Of a DNA stretch of 64,000 bases, positions 28,821 through 40,798 are shown piece after piece (positions within the stretch are counted from its first letter, which is position 1; each line of letters opens with the position of its first letter). Made by a program: the position numbers and the translations under genes. Below the pieces are notes generated by a model. That model saw only the letters and a list, made by a program, of their open reading frames with translations, ran no database searches and had not been told where the DNA came from. This stretch comes from Streptococcus infantis (GTDB lineage Bacteria; Bacillota; Bacilli; Lactobacillales; Streptococcaceae): the NCBI RefSeq assembly GCF_019929665.1, contig NZ_JAHZPZ010000001.1, forward strand, positions 310,001-374,000, written 5' to 3'.

Positions 28821-30058
28821 AATTTTTCATTTACAAATCGAACGAAACGATTCCACCATACTTTTAAGAAGAAGGCTTTCTCAACATTTTTATCAGCAAC
28901 CATTTCAAAGGTTGGTTTGTCAGTTGTGATATAACCTTGACCGACTAAGTCCTTGTCGTCATAGGTCAGATGTCCAACGACCGTACCTGCTTCTAGAGGA
29001 GCAACATGCTCAGTAGCATCAGGTGTGTATGTAACACTTGATTCCGCTCGACTACCAAGACGTTGAACAATTTTTATATCTTCTTTAGCGACTGCTGTAA
29101 CCGTATCTTGCTTCCCGTCATAAACTGGAGATTTGCTATCTTGGTAGCTTTCTCCCTGCTTAACGATTGTTTGGAGAGCAAAATTAGATGAGATATAGTC
29201 CAGAAGAGCTGAAGTTGCTGTGAAACGAGCGTAAGGATTTGTATCTTGGTTGTCGGCGTTAAGGACAACGGTAATGATACGCATTCCTTTTTCAACAGTC
29301 GTACCAACAAAAGAAGCACCTGCTTTATCAGTTGTTCCAGTCTTAAGACCATCAATACCACCACGGTAAGCAGGCATACCATCTAACATTGAGTTTGTAG
29401 AATGAATAGTCATTCCTGCAAAAGTGGAAGAAGGTTTTTTCGTGATTTCTAAAACCTGAGGATATTTGAGGATAAGATTACGAGCGACAACTGCAACATC
29501 ATAGGCGCTCATCTTATTTTCGTCATCTTTCTTAGAACCAGGATAGATATTATTCCCAAGAGTTTCATTATTTAGACCAGTTGTATTGACGAGGGTAGCA
29601 TCTTGAATTCCCCATTCAAGAAGTTTAGCCTTCATCATATCAACAAAGTCTTTTTCTGATCCAGCAACCTTTTCTGCCAACGCGATAGCTGCACTATTGG
29701 CACTAGATACCAATGTTGCTTCTAGCAACTCTTCAACAGTGTAGTTACGAGCTTCCATGGGAACGTTACTTGCTTCGGAGTTGGTTGTAAGCTGGTAGGG
29801 GTAATCTGAAATTTCCACTGGGGTAGAAAGAGTGATTTTGCCTTGCTCTAGAGCTTCATATACTAGGTAAACGGTAAGTAGTTTACTGATAGAGGCAATT
29901 TCAACCGGTTGTGTCGCATCTTTTTCATATAAAATCTTACCACTGTTAGCCTCAACAGCGATGGCATGTTTTGCTGCGACATCAAAATCCTGAGCAAAAA
30001 CAGTAGTAGCAGAACCAAATGAAATAAGCGTGATTAATGTTAAAAATAATTTCTTCAT
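28817..30058 (-). CDS. dacA: D-alanyl-D-alanine carboxypeptidase (PBP3)
   Basis: Low-molecular-mass penicillin-binding protein of 413 aa that trims the terminal D-Ala from peptidoglycan pentapeptides and so limits cross-linking. A signal peptide (about 1-22, cut after FAQ or nearby) is followed by the S11-type active site: Ser56-Lys59 (SISK), Ser119-Asn121 (SAN) and KTG (GLKTGTTDKAG). A C-terminal domain and an amphipathic anchor helix (FFLKVWWNRFVRFVNEKL) follow. An extended -10 box (minus strand TGATAGAAT, 30068-30076) ends nine bases before the ATG and no SD is visible, so the mRNA leader would be very short. Confidence 0.95.
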   Translation of the reverse strand: MKKLFLTLITLISFGSATTVFAQDFDVAAKHAIAVEANSGKILYEKDATQPVEIASISKLLTVYLVYEALEQGKITLSTPVEISDYPYQLTTNSEASNVPMEARNYTVEELLEATLVSSANSAAIALAEKVAGSEKDFVDMMKAKLLEWGIQDATLVNTTGLNNETLGNNIYPGSKKDDENKMSAYDVAVVARNLILKYPQVLEITKKPSSTFAGMTIHSTNSMLDGMPAYRGGIDGLKTGTTDKAGASFVGTTVEKGMRIITVVLNADNQDTNPYARFTATSALLDYISSNFALQTIVKQGESYQDSKSPVYDGKQDTVTAVAKEDIKIVQRLGSRAESSVTYTPDATEHVAPLEAGTVVGHLTYDDKDLVGQGYITTDKPTFEMVADKNVEKAFFLKVWWNRFVRFVNEKL

Positions 30059-30163
30059 AGTAACTTTATTCTATCATAAAGACAAAAAATATTCTTGTTT
30101 TTATAATGTAGGTTATCAATCTTTTTCGAAATATGGTAAAATAGGAAAAAGAGGAGGTGGCAT

Positions 30164-31264
30164 ATGTTTCGGAGAAATAAATTATTCTTCTGGACCACTG
30201 AGATATTATTAATAACCCTTATTTTCTACTTATGGCGAGAAATGGGTGCTATTATTACACCGTTTGTAAGTGTCGTAAATACAATCATGATTCCCTTTTT
30301 ACTAGGTGGATTTCTATACTACTTAACAAATCCAATCGTCATTTTTTTAGAGAAGGAATGTCGCATTAATCGAATCATTGGTATTTTGTTAACACTTTGT
30401 GTTCTCTTTGGAACCATAGTGATAGCTGTCGTCTATCTCTTGCCGATTTTAATTAATCAGTTGAGTAGCTTGATTAATTCTAGCCAAGATATCTATTCTC
30501 GAATCCAAGATTTAGTGATAGAATTATCGAAATATCCTACTTTCCAAGAGCTAGATATTCAACAAACAATCCAACAATTAAATCTTTCTTATGTCGATAT
30601 TTTACAGAATATCTTGAATAGTGTGACAAATAGTGTGGGAAGTGTCCTTTCAGCTTTGGTAAGCACTGTTTTAATTATCATTATGACACCGGTTTTCTTG
30701 ATTTATTTCCTTTTAGATGGTCATAAATTCTTACCGATGCTAGAAAGAACTATTTTAAAGCGAGACAAACTCAATATATCTGGTTTAATAACAAACTTGA
30801 ATGAGACTATTTCCCGTTACATAAGTGGAGTATCAATCGATGCGTTCATTATCGGGTGTTTGGCTTTTATCGGTTATAGTGTGATTGGCTTAAAATATGC
30901 ATTAGTTTTTGCTATTTTCTCAGGTTTAGCAAATTTGATTCCTTATGTTGGACCGAGTATTGGACTAATTCCGATGATTATTTCAAATCTGTTTACGGAT
31001 CCTCAAAAGATGATTATAGCAGTTATCTATATGCTGATTATCCAACAAGTAGATGGGAATATCCTATACCCTCGTATTGTTGGTGGAGTCATGAAAGTCC
31101 ATCCGATTACAATTCTCGTGCTATTATTGTTGTCAAGTAATATCTATGGTGTCGTAGGTATGATCGTTGCCGTTCCTACCTACTCAATTCTCAAAGAAAT
31201 ATCCAAATTCCTAGTCCGACTTTATGAAAAACATAAAGAAGTACAAGAAGTGGGAGAAAAATAA
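30164..31264 (+). CDS. AI-2E transporter family membrane protein (first of two)
   Basis: 366 aa with the AI-2E (UPF0118) layout: two N-terminal membrane segments, a soluble helical region (about 85-150), then a block of membrane segments with the conserved NLIPYVGPSIGLIPMI and a C-terminal stretch HPITILVLLLLSSNIYGVVGMI. Members export or move various small solutes, including Na+/H+ exchange in some; calling it an AI-2 exporter would be over-reach. SD AGAGGAGGTGG precedes the ATG. Paralogue of the gene at 54635. Confidence 0.88.
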   Translation: MFRRNKLFFWTTEILLITLIFYLWREMGAIITPFVSVVNTIMIPFLLGGFLYYLTNPIVIFLEKECRINRIIGILLTLCVLFGTIVIAVVYLLPILINQLSSLINSSQDIYSRIQDLVIELSKYPTFQELDIQQTIQQLNLSYVDILQNILNSVTNSVGSVLSALVSTVLIIIMTPVFLIYFLLDGHKFLPMLERTILKRDKLNISGLITNLNETISRYISGVSIDAFIIGCLAFIGYSVIGLKYALVFAIFSGLANLIPYVGPSIGLIPMIISNLFTDPQKMIIAVIYMLIIQQVDGNILYPRIVGGVMKVHPITILVLLLLSSNIYGVVGMIVAVPTYSILKEISKFLVRLYEKHKEVQEVGEK

Positions 31265-31272
31265 AGATTTTA

Positions 31273-31303
31273 AAAAGAAACGGATTCATCTGTTTCTTTT
31301 TTA
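31273..31303 (+). terminator. Terminator after the AI-2E gene
   Basis: AAGAAACGG / CTGTTTCTT stem (one G-T pair) with a 6-base loop and T tail. Confidence 0.8.
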
Positions 31304-31363
31304 TCAATAAATCGACAACTTATAGTAAGAATAAGAATAATTAATAAAAACTTTGTAAAACAC

Positions 31364-31391
31364 TTGCAATTTAGCTAAAATTTGATAAAAT
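31364..31391 (+). promoter_or_regulatory. tuf promoter
   Basis: TTGCAA (31364-31369), 16-bp spacer ending in TGA, TAAAAT (31386-31391); 71 bases upstream of the tuf start. Confidence 0.65.
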
Positions 31392-31462
31392 AGTAAGGAA
31401 AGTTAGACTGTATTGCCTACTGTCTATCTATAAAATATATTTTATTGGAGGCTTTTACTCAA

Positions 31463-32659
<1,197 letters not shown>

Positions 32660-32704
32660 TTCGATTTAGTTCCCAGAAGAACAATTATTTAAGTCAGACA
32701 TTAA

Positions 32705-32735
32705 AAGAATCTTGCTATGCAAGGTTCTTTTTTTC
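32705..32735 (+). terminator. tuf terminator
   Basis: Eleven-bp stem AAGAATCTTGC / GCAAGGTTCTT with loop TAT and a T run. Confidence 0.92.
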
Positions 32736-32870
32736 TAGTTATACAAAGACAAAATAAGACAGTATGGTAGTTGATTACGAATATATAAACTTAATTAAAT
32801 ATTTATCTTATTTATTAACGAATGTATTTCCTAGTTTTTCAGAATAAATTTTTATTAGGTTAAAAAGCTT

Positions 32871-32899
32871 TTCACAAATGCCTGTTTTTTTGATAGAAT
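32871..32899 (+). promoter_or_regulatory. tmk operon promoter
   Basis: TTCACA (32871-32876), 17-bp spacer ending in TGA, TAGAAT (32894-32899). Confidence 0.65.
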
Positions 32900-32929
32900 A
32901 GAAGGAAGAAAAAAAGAAATGAGTTCGTC

Positions 32930-33568
32930 ATGTCAAAAGGATTTTTAGTCTCTTTAGAGGGGCCAGAGGGAGCTGGTAAAACGAGTGTGCTTGAAGCTAT
33001 CCTCCCTTTGTTAGAAGAAAAGAATATTGAGTTTTTAACAACACGTGAGCCAGGTGGTGTTTTGATTGGTGAGAAGATTCGAGAAGTCATTTTAGATCCT
33101 AGTCATACTCAGATGGATCCAAAGACAGAGTTGCTTCTCTATATTGCAAGTCGTAGACAGCACCTAGTAGAGAAGGTCTTGCCAGCACTTGCAGCTGGAA
33201 AATTGGTCATCATGGATCGTTTTATTGATAGTTCCGTTGCTTATCAGGGCTTTGGTCGTGGTTTGGATATTGAAGCTATTGACTGGCTCAATCAATTTGC
33301 GACAGATGGACTCAAGCCAGATTTGACACTTTATTTTGATATTGAAGTGGAGAAGGGACTTGAAAGAATCGCTGCAAACAGCGATCGCGAAGTCAACCGT
33401 TTGGACTTGGAAGGTTTAGACCTGCACAGAAAAGTGCGTCAAGGCTATCTTTCCCTTCTTGAGAAAGAAGGTGAGCGTATTGTTAAAATCGATGCGAGTT
33501 TACCACTAAATCAAGTGGTTGAAAATACTAAACAAGTTTTATTTGACAGAATGGGGCCGACAGAATGA
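32930..33568 (+). CDS. tmk: Thymidylate kinase
   Basis: 212 aa; phosphorylates dTMP to dTDP. P-loop GPEGAGKT (11-18), the DRF/DRY-type motif [15 protein letters not shown], and TREPGG are present. First gene of the tmk-holB-yabA-rsmI operon. It overlaps holB by 4 bases (ATGA). SD AAAGAAATGAG is weak. Confidence 0.96.
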   Translation: MSKGFLVSLEGPEGAGKTSVLEAILPLLEEKNIEFLTTREPGGVLIGEKIREVILDPSHTQMDPKTELLLYIASRRQHLVEKVLPALAAGKLVIMDRFIDSSVAYQGFGRGLDIEAIDWLNQFATDGLKPDLTLYFDIEVEKGLERIAANSDREVNRLDLEGLDLHRKVRQGYLSLLEKEGERIVKIDASLPLNQVVENTKQVLFDRMGPTE

Positions 33569-34449
33569 ATCAAGAGCAATTAAGAGCTTGTCAACCCCAG
33601 CAATTTGACCGTTTTGTTCACATCTTAGAACAAAGACAGCTGAATCATGCCTATCTCTTTTCAGGGTATTTCGGAAGCATGGAGATGGCCTTATTTCTGT
33701 CTAAGAGTTTGTTCTGTACAGAAAAGCAGGGTGTCTTACCTTGCGAGTCTTGCCGAAATTGTAAGTTGATTGATCAGGAAGAATTTCCTGATGTCACCAT
33801 TATTCGTCCGATGAATCAAATCATTAAAACGGAAAGAATCCGAGAATTAGTTGGCCAGTTTTCTCAATCAGGAATCGAAAATCAACGTCAGGTTTTTATT
33901 ATTGAACAAGCTGAAAAAATGCATGCCAATGCCGCCAATTCACTACTAAAGGTCATTGAAGAACCGCAAAGTGAAACCTATATTTTCTTCTTAACCAATG
34001 ATCAAGAGCAGATGTTACCAACTATCCGAAGTCGGACTCAAATTTTCCAATTTAAGAAACAAGTCGAAAGCCTTAGGAATCAACTTGAACAAGCAGGATT
34101 GATCAAAAATAAAGCAAGGCTTTTAGCTGAGTTTAGTCAATCGCAAGCAGAAGCCGAAAAACTGACAAATCAAACAAGTTTTTGGACTCTACTTGAAGAA
34201 AGTGAACGATTCTATTCTTGGTTAGATGCTGGGAAAAAGGAATCTTATTTACAGGTCTCAAAATTAGCTAGTTTAGCAGATGACAAAGAAAAACAAGACC
34301 AAGTCTTTAGAATTTTAGAAGTTTTAGCAGGCCAAGAGATTCAAAAAAATACAGCACGTACAATTTTGCAAAACCTTCTCGAAGCCAGAAAAATGTGGAA
34401 AGCAAATGTGTCTTTCCAGAATTCTTTGGAATACCTAGTTTTACAATAA
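33565..34449 (+). CDS. holB: DNA polymerase III subunit delta'
   Basis: 294-aa clamp-loader subunit with an AAA+ fold but no working P-loop ([15 protein letters not shown] where Walker A should be), as is normal for delta'. Zinc-binding cysteines CESCRNC are present, and the SRC-like sensor appears as [11 protein letters not shown]. Translationally coupled to tmk. Confidence 0.95.
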   Translation: MNQEQLRACQPQQFDRFVHILEQRQLNHAYLFSGYFGSMEMALFLSKSLFCTEKQGVLPCESCRNCKLIDQEEFPDVTIIRPMNQIIKTERIRELVGQFSQSGIENQRQVFIIEQAEKMHANAANSLLKVIEEPQSETYIFFLTNDQEQMLPTIRSRTQIFQFKKQVESLRNQLEQAGLIKNKARLLAEFSQSQAEAEKLTNQTSFWTLLEESERFYSWLDAGKKESYLQVSKLASLADDKEKQDQVFRILEVLAGQEIQKNTARTILQNLLEARKMWKANVSFQNSLEYLVLQ

Positions 34450-34485
34450 AATGAACATGAAAACAGAAAAAAGAAAGGGCTGTTC

Positions 34486-34803
34486 ATGAACAAGAAAGAA
34501 TTATTTGATGCCTTAGATGATTTTTCTCAACAGTTGTTGGCAACCTTGGCAGATGTCGAAGCTATCAAAAAAAATCTCAAGAGTGTTGTAGAAGAGAATA
34601 CAGCTCTTCGTTTAGAGAACGATAAATTGAGAGAGCGCCTGAATGAGGAAGAAGAAACAGCTCCAACTAAGACCAAGCATGTTAGAGAAAACGTGAGCCG
34701 AATCTATGACGACGGTTTTCATGTGTGTCGCGACTTTTATGGTCAACGTCGTGAACAAGATGCAGAATGTATGTTTTGTGATGAATTGTTGTTTAGGGAG
34801 TAA
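34486..34803 (+). CDS. yabA: Replication initiation control protein YabA
   Basis: 105 aa. An N-terminal coiled coil (about 1-60) forms the tetramer, and the C-terminal zinc module carries HVC, and CMFC ligands at the end. YabA binds DnaA and DnaN to stop re-initiation. Its place between a clamp-loader gene and rsmI is conserved. SD AAAGGG precedes the ATG. Confidence 0.93.
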   Translation: MNKKELFDALDDFSQQLLATLADVEAIKKNLKSVVEENTALRLENDKLRERLNEEEETAPTKTKHVRENVSRIYDDGFHVCRDFYGQRREQDAECMFCDELLFRE

Positions 34804-34805
34804 GC

Positions 34806-35684
34806 ATGCAGATTCAAAAAAGTTTTAAAGGTCAGTCACCTTATGGTAAGTTATATCTTGTCGCAACGCCGATTGGGAATCTAGAGGATATGACCTTTCG
34901 TGCTATTCAGACTTTGAAAGAAGTGGACTGGATTGCTGCCGAGGATACTCGTAATACTGGTCTATTGCTGAAGCATTTCGATATTTCAACAAAACAAATC
35001 AGTTTTCATGAGCACAATGCCAAGGAAAAGATTCCAGATTTGATTGGTTTCTTGAAAGCAGGACAAAGTATTGCTCAAGTTTCGGATGCGGGTTTACCAA
35101 GTATTTCAGACCCCGGTCATGATTTAGTCAAGGCTGCAATTGAAGAAAATATAGCAGTTGTCACAGTTCCAGGTGCTAGCGCAGGAATTTCTGCCTTGAT
35201 TGCCAGTGGTTTAGCTCCACAACCTCATATTTTTTATGGATTCTTACCTCGAAAATCGGGACAACAAAAGCAATTTTTCGAATCAAAAAAAGATTATCCT
35301 GAGACCCAGATTTTCTATGAATCTCCACATCGTGTGGCTGATACTCTAGAAAATATGCTAGAGGTCTACGGTGATCGTTCAGTTGTTCTAGTTCGAGAAT
35401 TGACTAAGATTTATGAAGAATACCAACGGGGGAAAATCACTGAGTTGGTTGAAAGTATCTCTGAAACACCGCTCAAGGGGGAGTGTCTTCTGATTGTAGA
35501 AGGTGCTAGTCAAGAAGTAGAAGATAAGGATGAAGAGGATTTATTCTCAGAGATCCAAGAGCGCATCCTACAAGGTGTTAAGAAAAATCAAGCCATTAAG
35601 GAAGTCGCTAAAATATATCAGTGGAACAAAAGCCAGCTCTATGCATCTTATCATGAATGGGAAGAGAATCAATCGGATGACTAA
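34806..35684 (+). CDS. rsmI: 16S rRNA (cytidine-1402-2'-O)-methyltransferase
   Basis: 292-aa SAM-dependent enzyme of the tetrapyrrole methylase fold. Family stretches LYLVATPIGNLEDMTFRA, AEDTRNTGLLLKHF, VSDAGLPSISDPG and VTVPGASAGISALIASG are visible. It methylates the P-site base C1402 together with RsmH. It starts two bases after yabA, with SD AGGGAG. Last gene before a terminator. Confidence 0.96.
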   Translation: MQIQKSFKGQSPYGKLYLVATPIGNLEDMTFRAIQTLKEVDWIAAEDTRNTGLLLKHFDISTKQISFHEHNAKEKIPDLIGFLKAGQSIAQVSDAGLPSISDPGHDLVKAAIEENIAVVTVPGASAGISALIASGLAPQPHIFYGFLPRKSGQQKQFFESKKDYPETQIFYESPHRVADTLENMLEVYGDRSVVLVRELTKIYEEYQRGKITELVESISETPLKGECLLIVEGASQEVEDKDEEDLFSEIQERILQGVKKNQAIKEVAKIYQWNKSQLYASYHEWEENQSDD

Positions 35685-35686
35685 AC

Positions 35687-35715
35687 AGGGAAGTTTGCCT
35701 TCTTCCCTTTTTTTG
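35687..35715 (+). terminator. rsmI operon terminator
   Basis: AGGGAAG / CTTCCCT stem (35687-35693 / 35702-35708), T run after. Confidence 0.88.
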
Positions 35716-35817
35716 TTATACTAGTAAAAGAAAAATTAGAAAGATTTGTGGGTGTCAAACAGTCCAGTAGTTTGTTTTGTTATGAACTTAGGTTCCACCC
35801 AAAGAGGTATTAGTGTC

Positions 35818-37152
35818 GTGTCTCAATCTTATATTAATGTTATCGGAGCTGGTTTAGCAGGTTCGGAAGCAGCTTACCAAATCGCAGAGCGTGGTATTCC
35901 AGTTAAACTCTATGAAATGCGTGGTGTCAAGTCAACACCCCAGCATAAAACAGATAATTTTGCAGAATTAGTGTGTTCCAACTCATTACGAGGGGATGCT
36001 CTTACAAATGCTGTCGGGCTCCTCAAGGAAGAAATGCGTCGTCTTGGTTCTGTGATTTTAGATTCAGCAGAAGCAACGCGGGTTCCTGCAGGTGGAGCGC
36101 TTGCGGTTGATCGTGACGGTTTTTCTCAAATGGTTACTGAAAAAATTGCCAATCACCCTTTAATTGAAGTGGTTCGTGATGAAATTACAGAATTGCCGAC
36201 AGATGCTATTACAGTTGTCGCTACTGGTCCCTTGACTAGCGATGCCCTGGCTGAGAAAATTCATGCCCTTAATGACGGCGATGGCTTCTATTTCTATGAC
36301 GCGGCAGCGCCTATTATAGACGTCAATACCATCGATATGAGCAAGGTCTATCTCAAGTCTCGGTATGACAAGGGAGAAGCTGCTTACCTCAATGCTCCGA
36401 TGACCAAGCAAGAATTTATGGATTTCCATGAAGCTTTGGTCAATGCAGAAGAAGCACCCCTTAATTCTTTTGAAAAAGAGAAGTACTTTGAAGGTTGTAT
36501 GCCAATTGAAGTTATGGCTAAACGCGGCATTAAAACCATGCTTTATGGCCCTATGAAACCAGTTGGTCTAGAATATCCAGAAGACTATAAAGGGCCTCGT
36601 GATGGCGACTTTAAAACACCGTATGCAGTTGTTCAGCTTCGTCAGGACAATGCGGCTGGAAGTCTCTATAACATCGTTGGTTTCCAAACTCACCTCAAAT
36701 GGGGAGAGCAGAAGCGTGTTTTCCAAATGATTCCAGGACTAGAAAATGCTGAGTTTGTCCGTTATGGTGTCATGCATCGTAATTCCTATATGGATTCGCC
36801 AAATCTTCTTGAGCAAACATACCGTTCTAAGAAACAGCCAAATCTCTTCTTTGCTGGTCAGATGACAGGTGTGGAAGGGTATGTTGAGTCGGCTGCTTCA
36901 GGATTAGTTGCGGGGATAAACGCTGCTCGTCTTTTCAAGGGAGAAAGTGAGGCTATTTTCCCAGAGACTACAGCTATCGGTAGTTTAGCTCATTATATCA
37001 CTCATGCTGATAGCAAGCATTTCCAACCCATGAATGTCAACTTCGGGATTATCAAGGAGTTAGAAGGTGAGCGTATTCGTGATAAAAAGGCTCGTTATGA
37101 GAAAATTGCAGAACGTGCCTTGTCTGATTTAGAGAAATTTATATCTGTCTAA
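35818..37152 (+). CDS. trmFO: tRNA uridine-54 methyltransferase TrmFO
   Basis: 444 aa, folate- and FAD-dependent enzyme that makes ribothymidine-54 in tRNA. FAD-binding [17 protein letters not shown] is near the N-terminus, and [23 protein letters not shown] and [17 protein letters not shown] are family hallmarks. The GTG at 35818 is chosen: it has SD AAAGAGGT about 9 bases upstream and gives the family length; ATG 35782 and farther upstream codons would add a tail without SD support. Confidence 0.93.
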   Translation: MSQSYINVIGAGLAGSEAAYQIAERGIPVKLYEMRGVKSTPQHKTDNFAELVCSNSLRGDALTNAVGLLKEEMRRLGSVILDSAEATRVPAGGALAVDRDGFSQMVTEKIANHPLIEVVRDEITELPTDAITVVATGPLTSDALAEKIHALNDGDGFYFYDAAAPIIDVNTIDMSKVYLKSRYDKGEAAYLNAPMTKQEFMDFHEALVNAEEAPLNSFEKEKYFEGCMPIEVMAKRGIKTMLYGPMKPVGLEYPEDYKGPRDGDFKTPYAVVQLRQDNAAGSLYNIVGFQTHLKWGEQKRVFQMIPGLENAEFVRYGVMHRNSYMDSPNLLEQTYRSKKQPNLFFAGQMTGVEGYVESAASGLVAGINAARLFKGESEAIFPETTAIGSLAHYITHADSKHFQPMNVNFGIIKELEGERIRDKKARYEKIAERALSDLEKFISV

Positions 37153-37235
37153 TTTTTTTGAAAGAATTGCTCATGATACTATAAAAATCCTTGAAATTGT
37201 GATAAAATAGGTAGGATGAAAAAAGGAGAGAGAAA

Positions 37236-37973
37236 ATGGTAGAACCTAAGTATAAACGTATCTTAATCAAGCTATCTGGTGAAGCCCTTGCTGGCGAACG
37301 TGGTGTCGGTATTGATATCAAAACCGTCCAAAGTATGGCCCAAGAAATCAAGGAAGTTCACGAGCTAGGAATTGAAATCGCCTTGGTTATCGGTGGTGGG
37401 AACCTTTGGCGTGGAGAACCTGCAGCAGAAGCTGGTATGGATCGTGTGCAAGCGGATTATACTGGAATGCTTGGGACAGTCATGAATGCTCTTGTGATGG
37501 CAGATTCATTGCAACAAGCTGGTGTTGATACTCGCGTACAAACAGCTATTGCCATGCAACAAGTAGCAGAGCCTTATATTCGTGGACGTGCCCTTCGCCA
37601 CCTTGAAAAAGGACGTATCGTTATCTTTGGCGCGGGAATTGGTTCACCTTACTTCTCTACAGATACAACAGCAGCTCTTCGTGCAGCTGAGATTGAAGCA
37701 GACGCTATTTTGATGGCTAAGAATGGTGTAGATGGTGTCTACAATGCGGATCCTAAGAAAGATAAAACGGCTGTTAAATTTGAAGAATTGACTCACCGTG
37801 ATGTTATTAATAAAGGTCTCCGTATCATGGATTCAACAGCTTCAACTCTATCTATGGATAACGATATTGACTTGGTTGTCTTTAATATGAACCAACCTGG
37901 CAATATCAAACGTGTTGTATTTGGTGAAAATATCGGAACAACTGTTTCAAACAATATCGAAGAAAAGGAATAA
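37236..37973 (+). CDS. pyrH: UMP kinase
   Basis: 245-aa amino-acid-kinase fold enzyme that phosphorylates UMP to [24 protein letters not shown] and [13 protein letters not shown] are diagnostic. SD GGAGAG lies 8 bases before the ATG. frr follows after 8 bases, as in most bacteria. Confidence 0.97.
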   Translation: MVEPKYKRILIKLSGEALAGERGVGIDIKTVQSMAQEIKEVHELGIEIALVIGGGNLWRGEPAAEAGMDRVQADYTGMLGTVMNALVMADSLQQAGVDTRVQTAIAMQQVAEPYIRGRALRHLEKGRIVIFGAGIGSPYFSTDTTAALRAAEIEADAILMAKNGVDGVYNADPKKDKTAVKFEELTHRDVINKGLRIMDSTASTLSMDNDIDLVVFNMNQPGNIKRVVFGENIGTTVSNNIEEKE

Positions 37974-37981
37974 GAAAAATT

Positions 37982-38539
37982 ATGGCTAACGCAATTGTAG
38001 AAAAAGCTAAAGAGAGAATGACTCAATCTCACCACTCGCTTGCTCGTGAGTTTGGTGGTATCCGTGCTGGTCGTGCTAACGCAAGCTTGCTTGACCGTAT
38101 CAATGTTGAATACTATGGTGTCGAAACACCTCTTAACCAAATCGCTTCTATCACAATTCCTGAAGCACGTGTTTTATTGGTAACACCATTTGATAAATCT
38201 TCTCTAAAAGATATCGAACGTGCCTTAAACGCTTCAGACCTTGGTATTACACCAGCTAACGATGGTTCTGTTATTCGCTTGGTAATCCCAGCTCTTACAG
38301 AAGAAACTCGTCGTGACCTCGCTAAAGAAGTGAAAAAAGTTGGTGAAAATGCTAAAGTAGCGATTCGTAATATCCGTCGTGATGCTATGGATGAAGCTAA
38401 AAAACAAGAAAAAGCTAAAGAAATTACTGAAGATGAATTGAAGACTCTTGAAAAAGATATTCAAAAAGCGACAGACGATGCTGTTAAACACATCGACGAC
38501 ATGACTGCCAATAAAGAAAAAGAAATCTTGGAAGTCTAA
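37982..38539 (+). CDS. frr: Ribosome recycling factor
   Basis: 185 aa, three-helix bundle plus small beta domain. The N-terminal family motif [14 protein letters not shown] and [14 protein letters not shown] are visible. With EF-G it splits ribosomes after termination. SD AAGGAATAAG precedes the ATG. Co-transcribed with pyrH. Confidence 0.97.
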   Translation: MANAIVEKAKERMTQSHHSLAREFGGIRAGRANASLLDRINVEYYGVETPLNQIASITIPEARVLLVTPFDKSSLKDIERALNASDLGITPANDGSVIRLVIPALTEETRRDLAKEVKKVGENAKVAIRNIRRDAMDEAKKQEKAKEITEDELKTLEKDIQKATDDAVKHIDDMTANKEKEILEV

Positions 38540-38550
38540 GAAATAAACAG

Positions 38551-38585
38551 AAAAACTCAGTTGGCATTGCTGGCTGAGTTTTATT
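38551..38585 (+). terminator. pyrH-frr terminator (probably leaky)
   Basis: AAAACTCAG / CTGAGTTTT stem with a 13-base loop and a short T-rich tail that runs into the cvfB leader. Confidence 0.65.
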
Positions 38586-38599
38586 CGAAAGAAGGAAAC

Positions 38600-39454
38600 A
38601 TGAATACAAATCTTGCTAGTTTTATCGTCGGTTTGATAACTGATGAAAATGACCGTTTTTACTTTGTCCAAAAGGATGGTCAGACCTATGCTCTAGATAA
38701 GGAAGAAGGCCAGCATGCAATAGGTGATACCGTTAAAGGCTTTGCCTACACAGATATGAAGCAAAAACTTCGTTTGACTACACTAGAAGTGACTGCGACT
38801 CAGGATCAATTTGGTTGGGGAACTGTAACAGAAGTGCGTAAGGATTTGGGTGTTTTTGTTGATACAGGGCTTCCTGACAAGGAAATCGTTGTGTCACTTG
38901 ATATCCTTCCTGAACTGAAAGAGCTTTGGCCTAAGAAGGGCGATAAACTTTATATTCGTCTAGAAGTAGATAAGAAAGACCGTATTTGGGGTGTTTTGGC
39001 TTATCAGGAAGACTTCCAACGTTTGGCACGTCCAGCATACAACAACATGCAAAATCAGAACTGGCCTGCAATCGTTTATCGTCTTAAGTTATCAGGAACT
39101 TTTGTCTATCTACCAGAAAACAACATGCTTGGATTTATCCACCCAAGTGAGCGCTTTGCAGAGCCACGTTTGGGGCAAGTGTTAGATGTGCGTGTCATTG
39201 GTTTCCGTGAAGTTGACCGAACTCTTAATCTATCACTAAAACCTCGCTCTTTTGAGATGTTAGAAAATGATGCACAAATGATTCTGACTTACTTGGAAAG
39301 TAATGGTGGATTTATGACCTTAAATGATAAATCTTCACCAGATGACATCAAGGCTACCTTTGGTATCTCAAAAGGTCAGTTTAAAAAAGCGCTTGGTGGT
39401 TTAATGAAAGCTGGAAAGATTAAACAAGACCAATTTGGTACAGAGTTAATTTAG
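38600..39454 (+). CDS. cvfB: CvfB-family S1-domain RNA-binding regulator
   Basis: 284 aa with three S1-like domains and a C-terminal winged helix ([26 protein letters not shown]). Matches CvfB/YitL. The ATG at 38600 has SD GAAGGAAA and gives the family N-terminus [13 protein letters not shown]. CvfB influences virulence-factor mRNA in staphylococci and streptococci. yozE follows after 8 bases. Confidence 0.92.
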   Translation: MNTNLASFIVGLITDENDRFYFVQKDGQTYALDKEEGQHAIGDTVKGFAYTDMKQKLRLTTLEVTATQDQFGWGTVTEVRKDLGVFVDTGLPDKEIVVSLDILPELKELWPKKGDKLYIRLEVDKKDRIWGVLAYQEDFQRLARPAYNNMQNQNWPAIVYRLKLSGTFVYLPENNMLGFIHPSERFAEPRLGQVLDVRVIGFREVDRTLNLSLKPRSFEMLENDAQMILTYLESNGGFMTLNDKSSPDDIKATFGISKGQFKKALGGLMKAGKIKQDQFGTELI

Positions 39455-39462
39455 GGAGGCTT

Positions 39463-39678
39463 ATGCGAAAATCATTTTATACTTGGCTTATGACAGAGCG
39501 TAATCCTAAAAGTAATAGTCCCAAAGCAATTTTAGCGGATCTTGCCTTTGAGGAGTCAGCCTTCCCGAAACATACGGATGATTTCGATCAGGTGAGTCGA
39601 TTTTTAGAAGAACATGCTAGTTTTTCCTTTAATATGGGAGACTTCGATCGCATCTGGCAAGAATATTTAGAACATTAA
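39463..39678 (+). CDS. YozE family protein (UPF0346)
   Basis: 71-aa small helical protein of the YozE_SAM_like family, beginning [15 protein letters not shown] and ending with [19 protein letters not shown] lies 5 bases before the ATG. Function unknown; it is conserved in firmicutes and is co-transcribed with cvfB. Confidence 0.9.
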   Translation: MRKSFYTWLMTERNPKSNSPKAILADLAFEESAFPKHTDDFDQVSRFLEEHASFSFNMGDFDRIWQEYLEH

Positions 39679-39762
39679 AGATACCATAGGTGTTAGGGAT
39701 AGCAATTTCTAAATGCCTTTGCTATAATAAAAAGAAATTAAAGAGTTAGAGAGGTTCTTTAT

Positions 39763-40749
39763 TTGAAGGAACATTCAATAGACATTCAGTTAAGTCATCC
39801 AGATGACCTGTTTCATCTTTTTGGTTCTAATGAACGCCATCTTCGCTTGATGGAGGAAGAGTTAGATGTCATCATCCATGCTCGTACAGAGATTGTACAA
39901 GTCTTGGGAGAGGAGTCTTCTTGTGAAGAAGCACGGCAAGTCATTCAAGCCTTGATGGTCTTGGTCAATCGTGGCATGACAGTAGGAACTCCGGATGTGG
40001 TGACAGCCATCAATATGGTTAGAAACAATGAAATCGATAAGTTTGTTGCCCTCTATGAAGAAGAGATTATCAAAGACAATACTGGTAAACCAATCCGCGT
40101 TAAAACTTTGGGGCAGAAGCTTTATGTAGATAGTGTTAAGAACCATGATGTTACCTTCGGGATTGGGCCAGCGGGGACAGGAAAAACTTTCCTAGCAGTG
40201 ACATTGGCTGTTACAGCTCTCAAACGTGGTCAAGTCAAGCGTATTATCCTGACTCGTCCAGCAGTAGAAGCTGGAGAAAGCCTAGGATTTCTACCTGGTG
40301 ATTTGAAAGAAAAAGTAGACCCTTATCTTCGACCAGTCTATGATGCTTTATATCAGATCTTAGGGAAAGACCAAACAACTCGTCTCATGGAGAGAGAAAT
40401 TATTGAGATTGCGCCTTTGGCCTATATGCGTGGACGTACCTTGGATGATGCCTTTGTCATTTTGGATGAAGCCCAAAATACAACCATCATGCAGATGAAG
40501 ATGTTCTTGACACGTTTAGGATTCAATTCTAAAATGATTGTCAATGGGGATATTAGCCAGATTGACCTGCCACGTAATGTTAAGTCAGGTTTGATTGATG
40601 CCCAGGAAAAACTTAAGAACATTCACCAAATCGACTTTGTACACTTCTCAGCCAAGGATGTTGTCCGACATCCAGTAGTCGCTCAGATTATCAGAGCCTA
40701 TGAACCTCGACCTGTCAAAGTTGAAGAGAATCAAGAAGAAACAGAATAA
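39763..40749 (+). CDS. phoH: PhoH family ATPase
   Basis: 328 aa. An N-terminal KH-like part is followed by the PhoH ATPase with Walker A GPAGTGKT, Walker B FVILDEAQN and NGDISQIDLP. PhoH-like proteins are linked to RNA metabolism and ribosome quality. It starts with TTG; SD GAGAGG lies 9 bases upstream and no ATG fits the family N-terminus MKEHSIDIQL. Convergent with ald through a shared terminator. Confidence 0.93.
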   Translation: MKEHSIDIQLSHPDDLFHLFGSNERHLRLMEEELDVIIHARTEIVQVLGEESSCEEARQVIQALMVLVNRGMTVGTPDVVTAINMVRNNEIDKFVALYEEEIIKDNTGKPIRVKTLGQKLYVDSVKNHDVTFGIGPAGTGKTFLAVTLAVTALKRGQVKRIILTRPAVEAGESLGFLPGDLKEKVDPYLRPVYDALYQILGKDQTTRLMEREIIEIAPLAYMRGRTLDDAFVILDEAQNTTIMQMKMFLTRLGFNSKMIVNGDISQIDLPRNVKSGLIDAQEKLKNIHQIDFVHFSAKDVVRHPVVAQIIRAYEPRPVKVEENQEETE

Positions 40750-40754
40750 AGAAA

Positions 40755-40790
40755 AAGAGCAGTTGAAAAACTGCTCTTAATTTTTTTTGA
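40755..40790. terminator. Bidirectional terminator (phoH / ald)
   Basis: AAGAGCAGTT / AACTGCTCTT ten-bp stem, GAAA loop, A run on the left and T run on the right. Confidence 0.92.
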
Positions 40791-40798
40791 ATTTCTTA

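Noticed and set aside
35746-35817. Longer TrmFO with about 24 extra N-terminal residues
   Set aside because: The upstream codons lack a good SD and extend beyond the family's usual N-terminus; GTG 35818 has AAAGAGGT in front of it.
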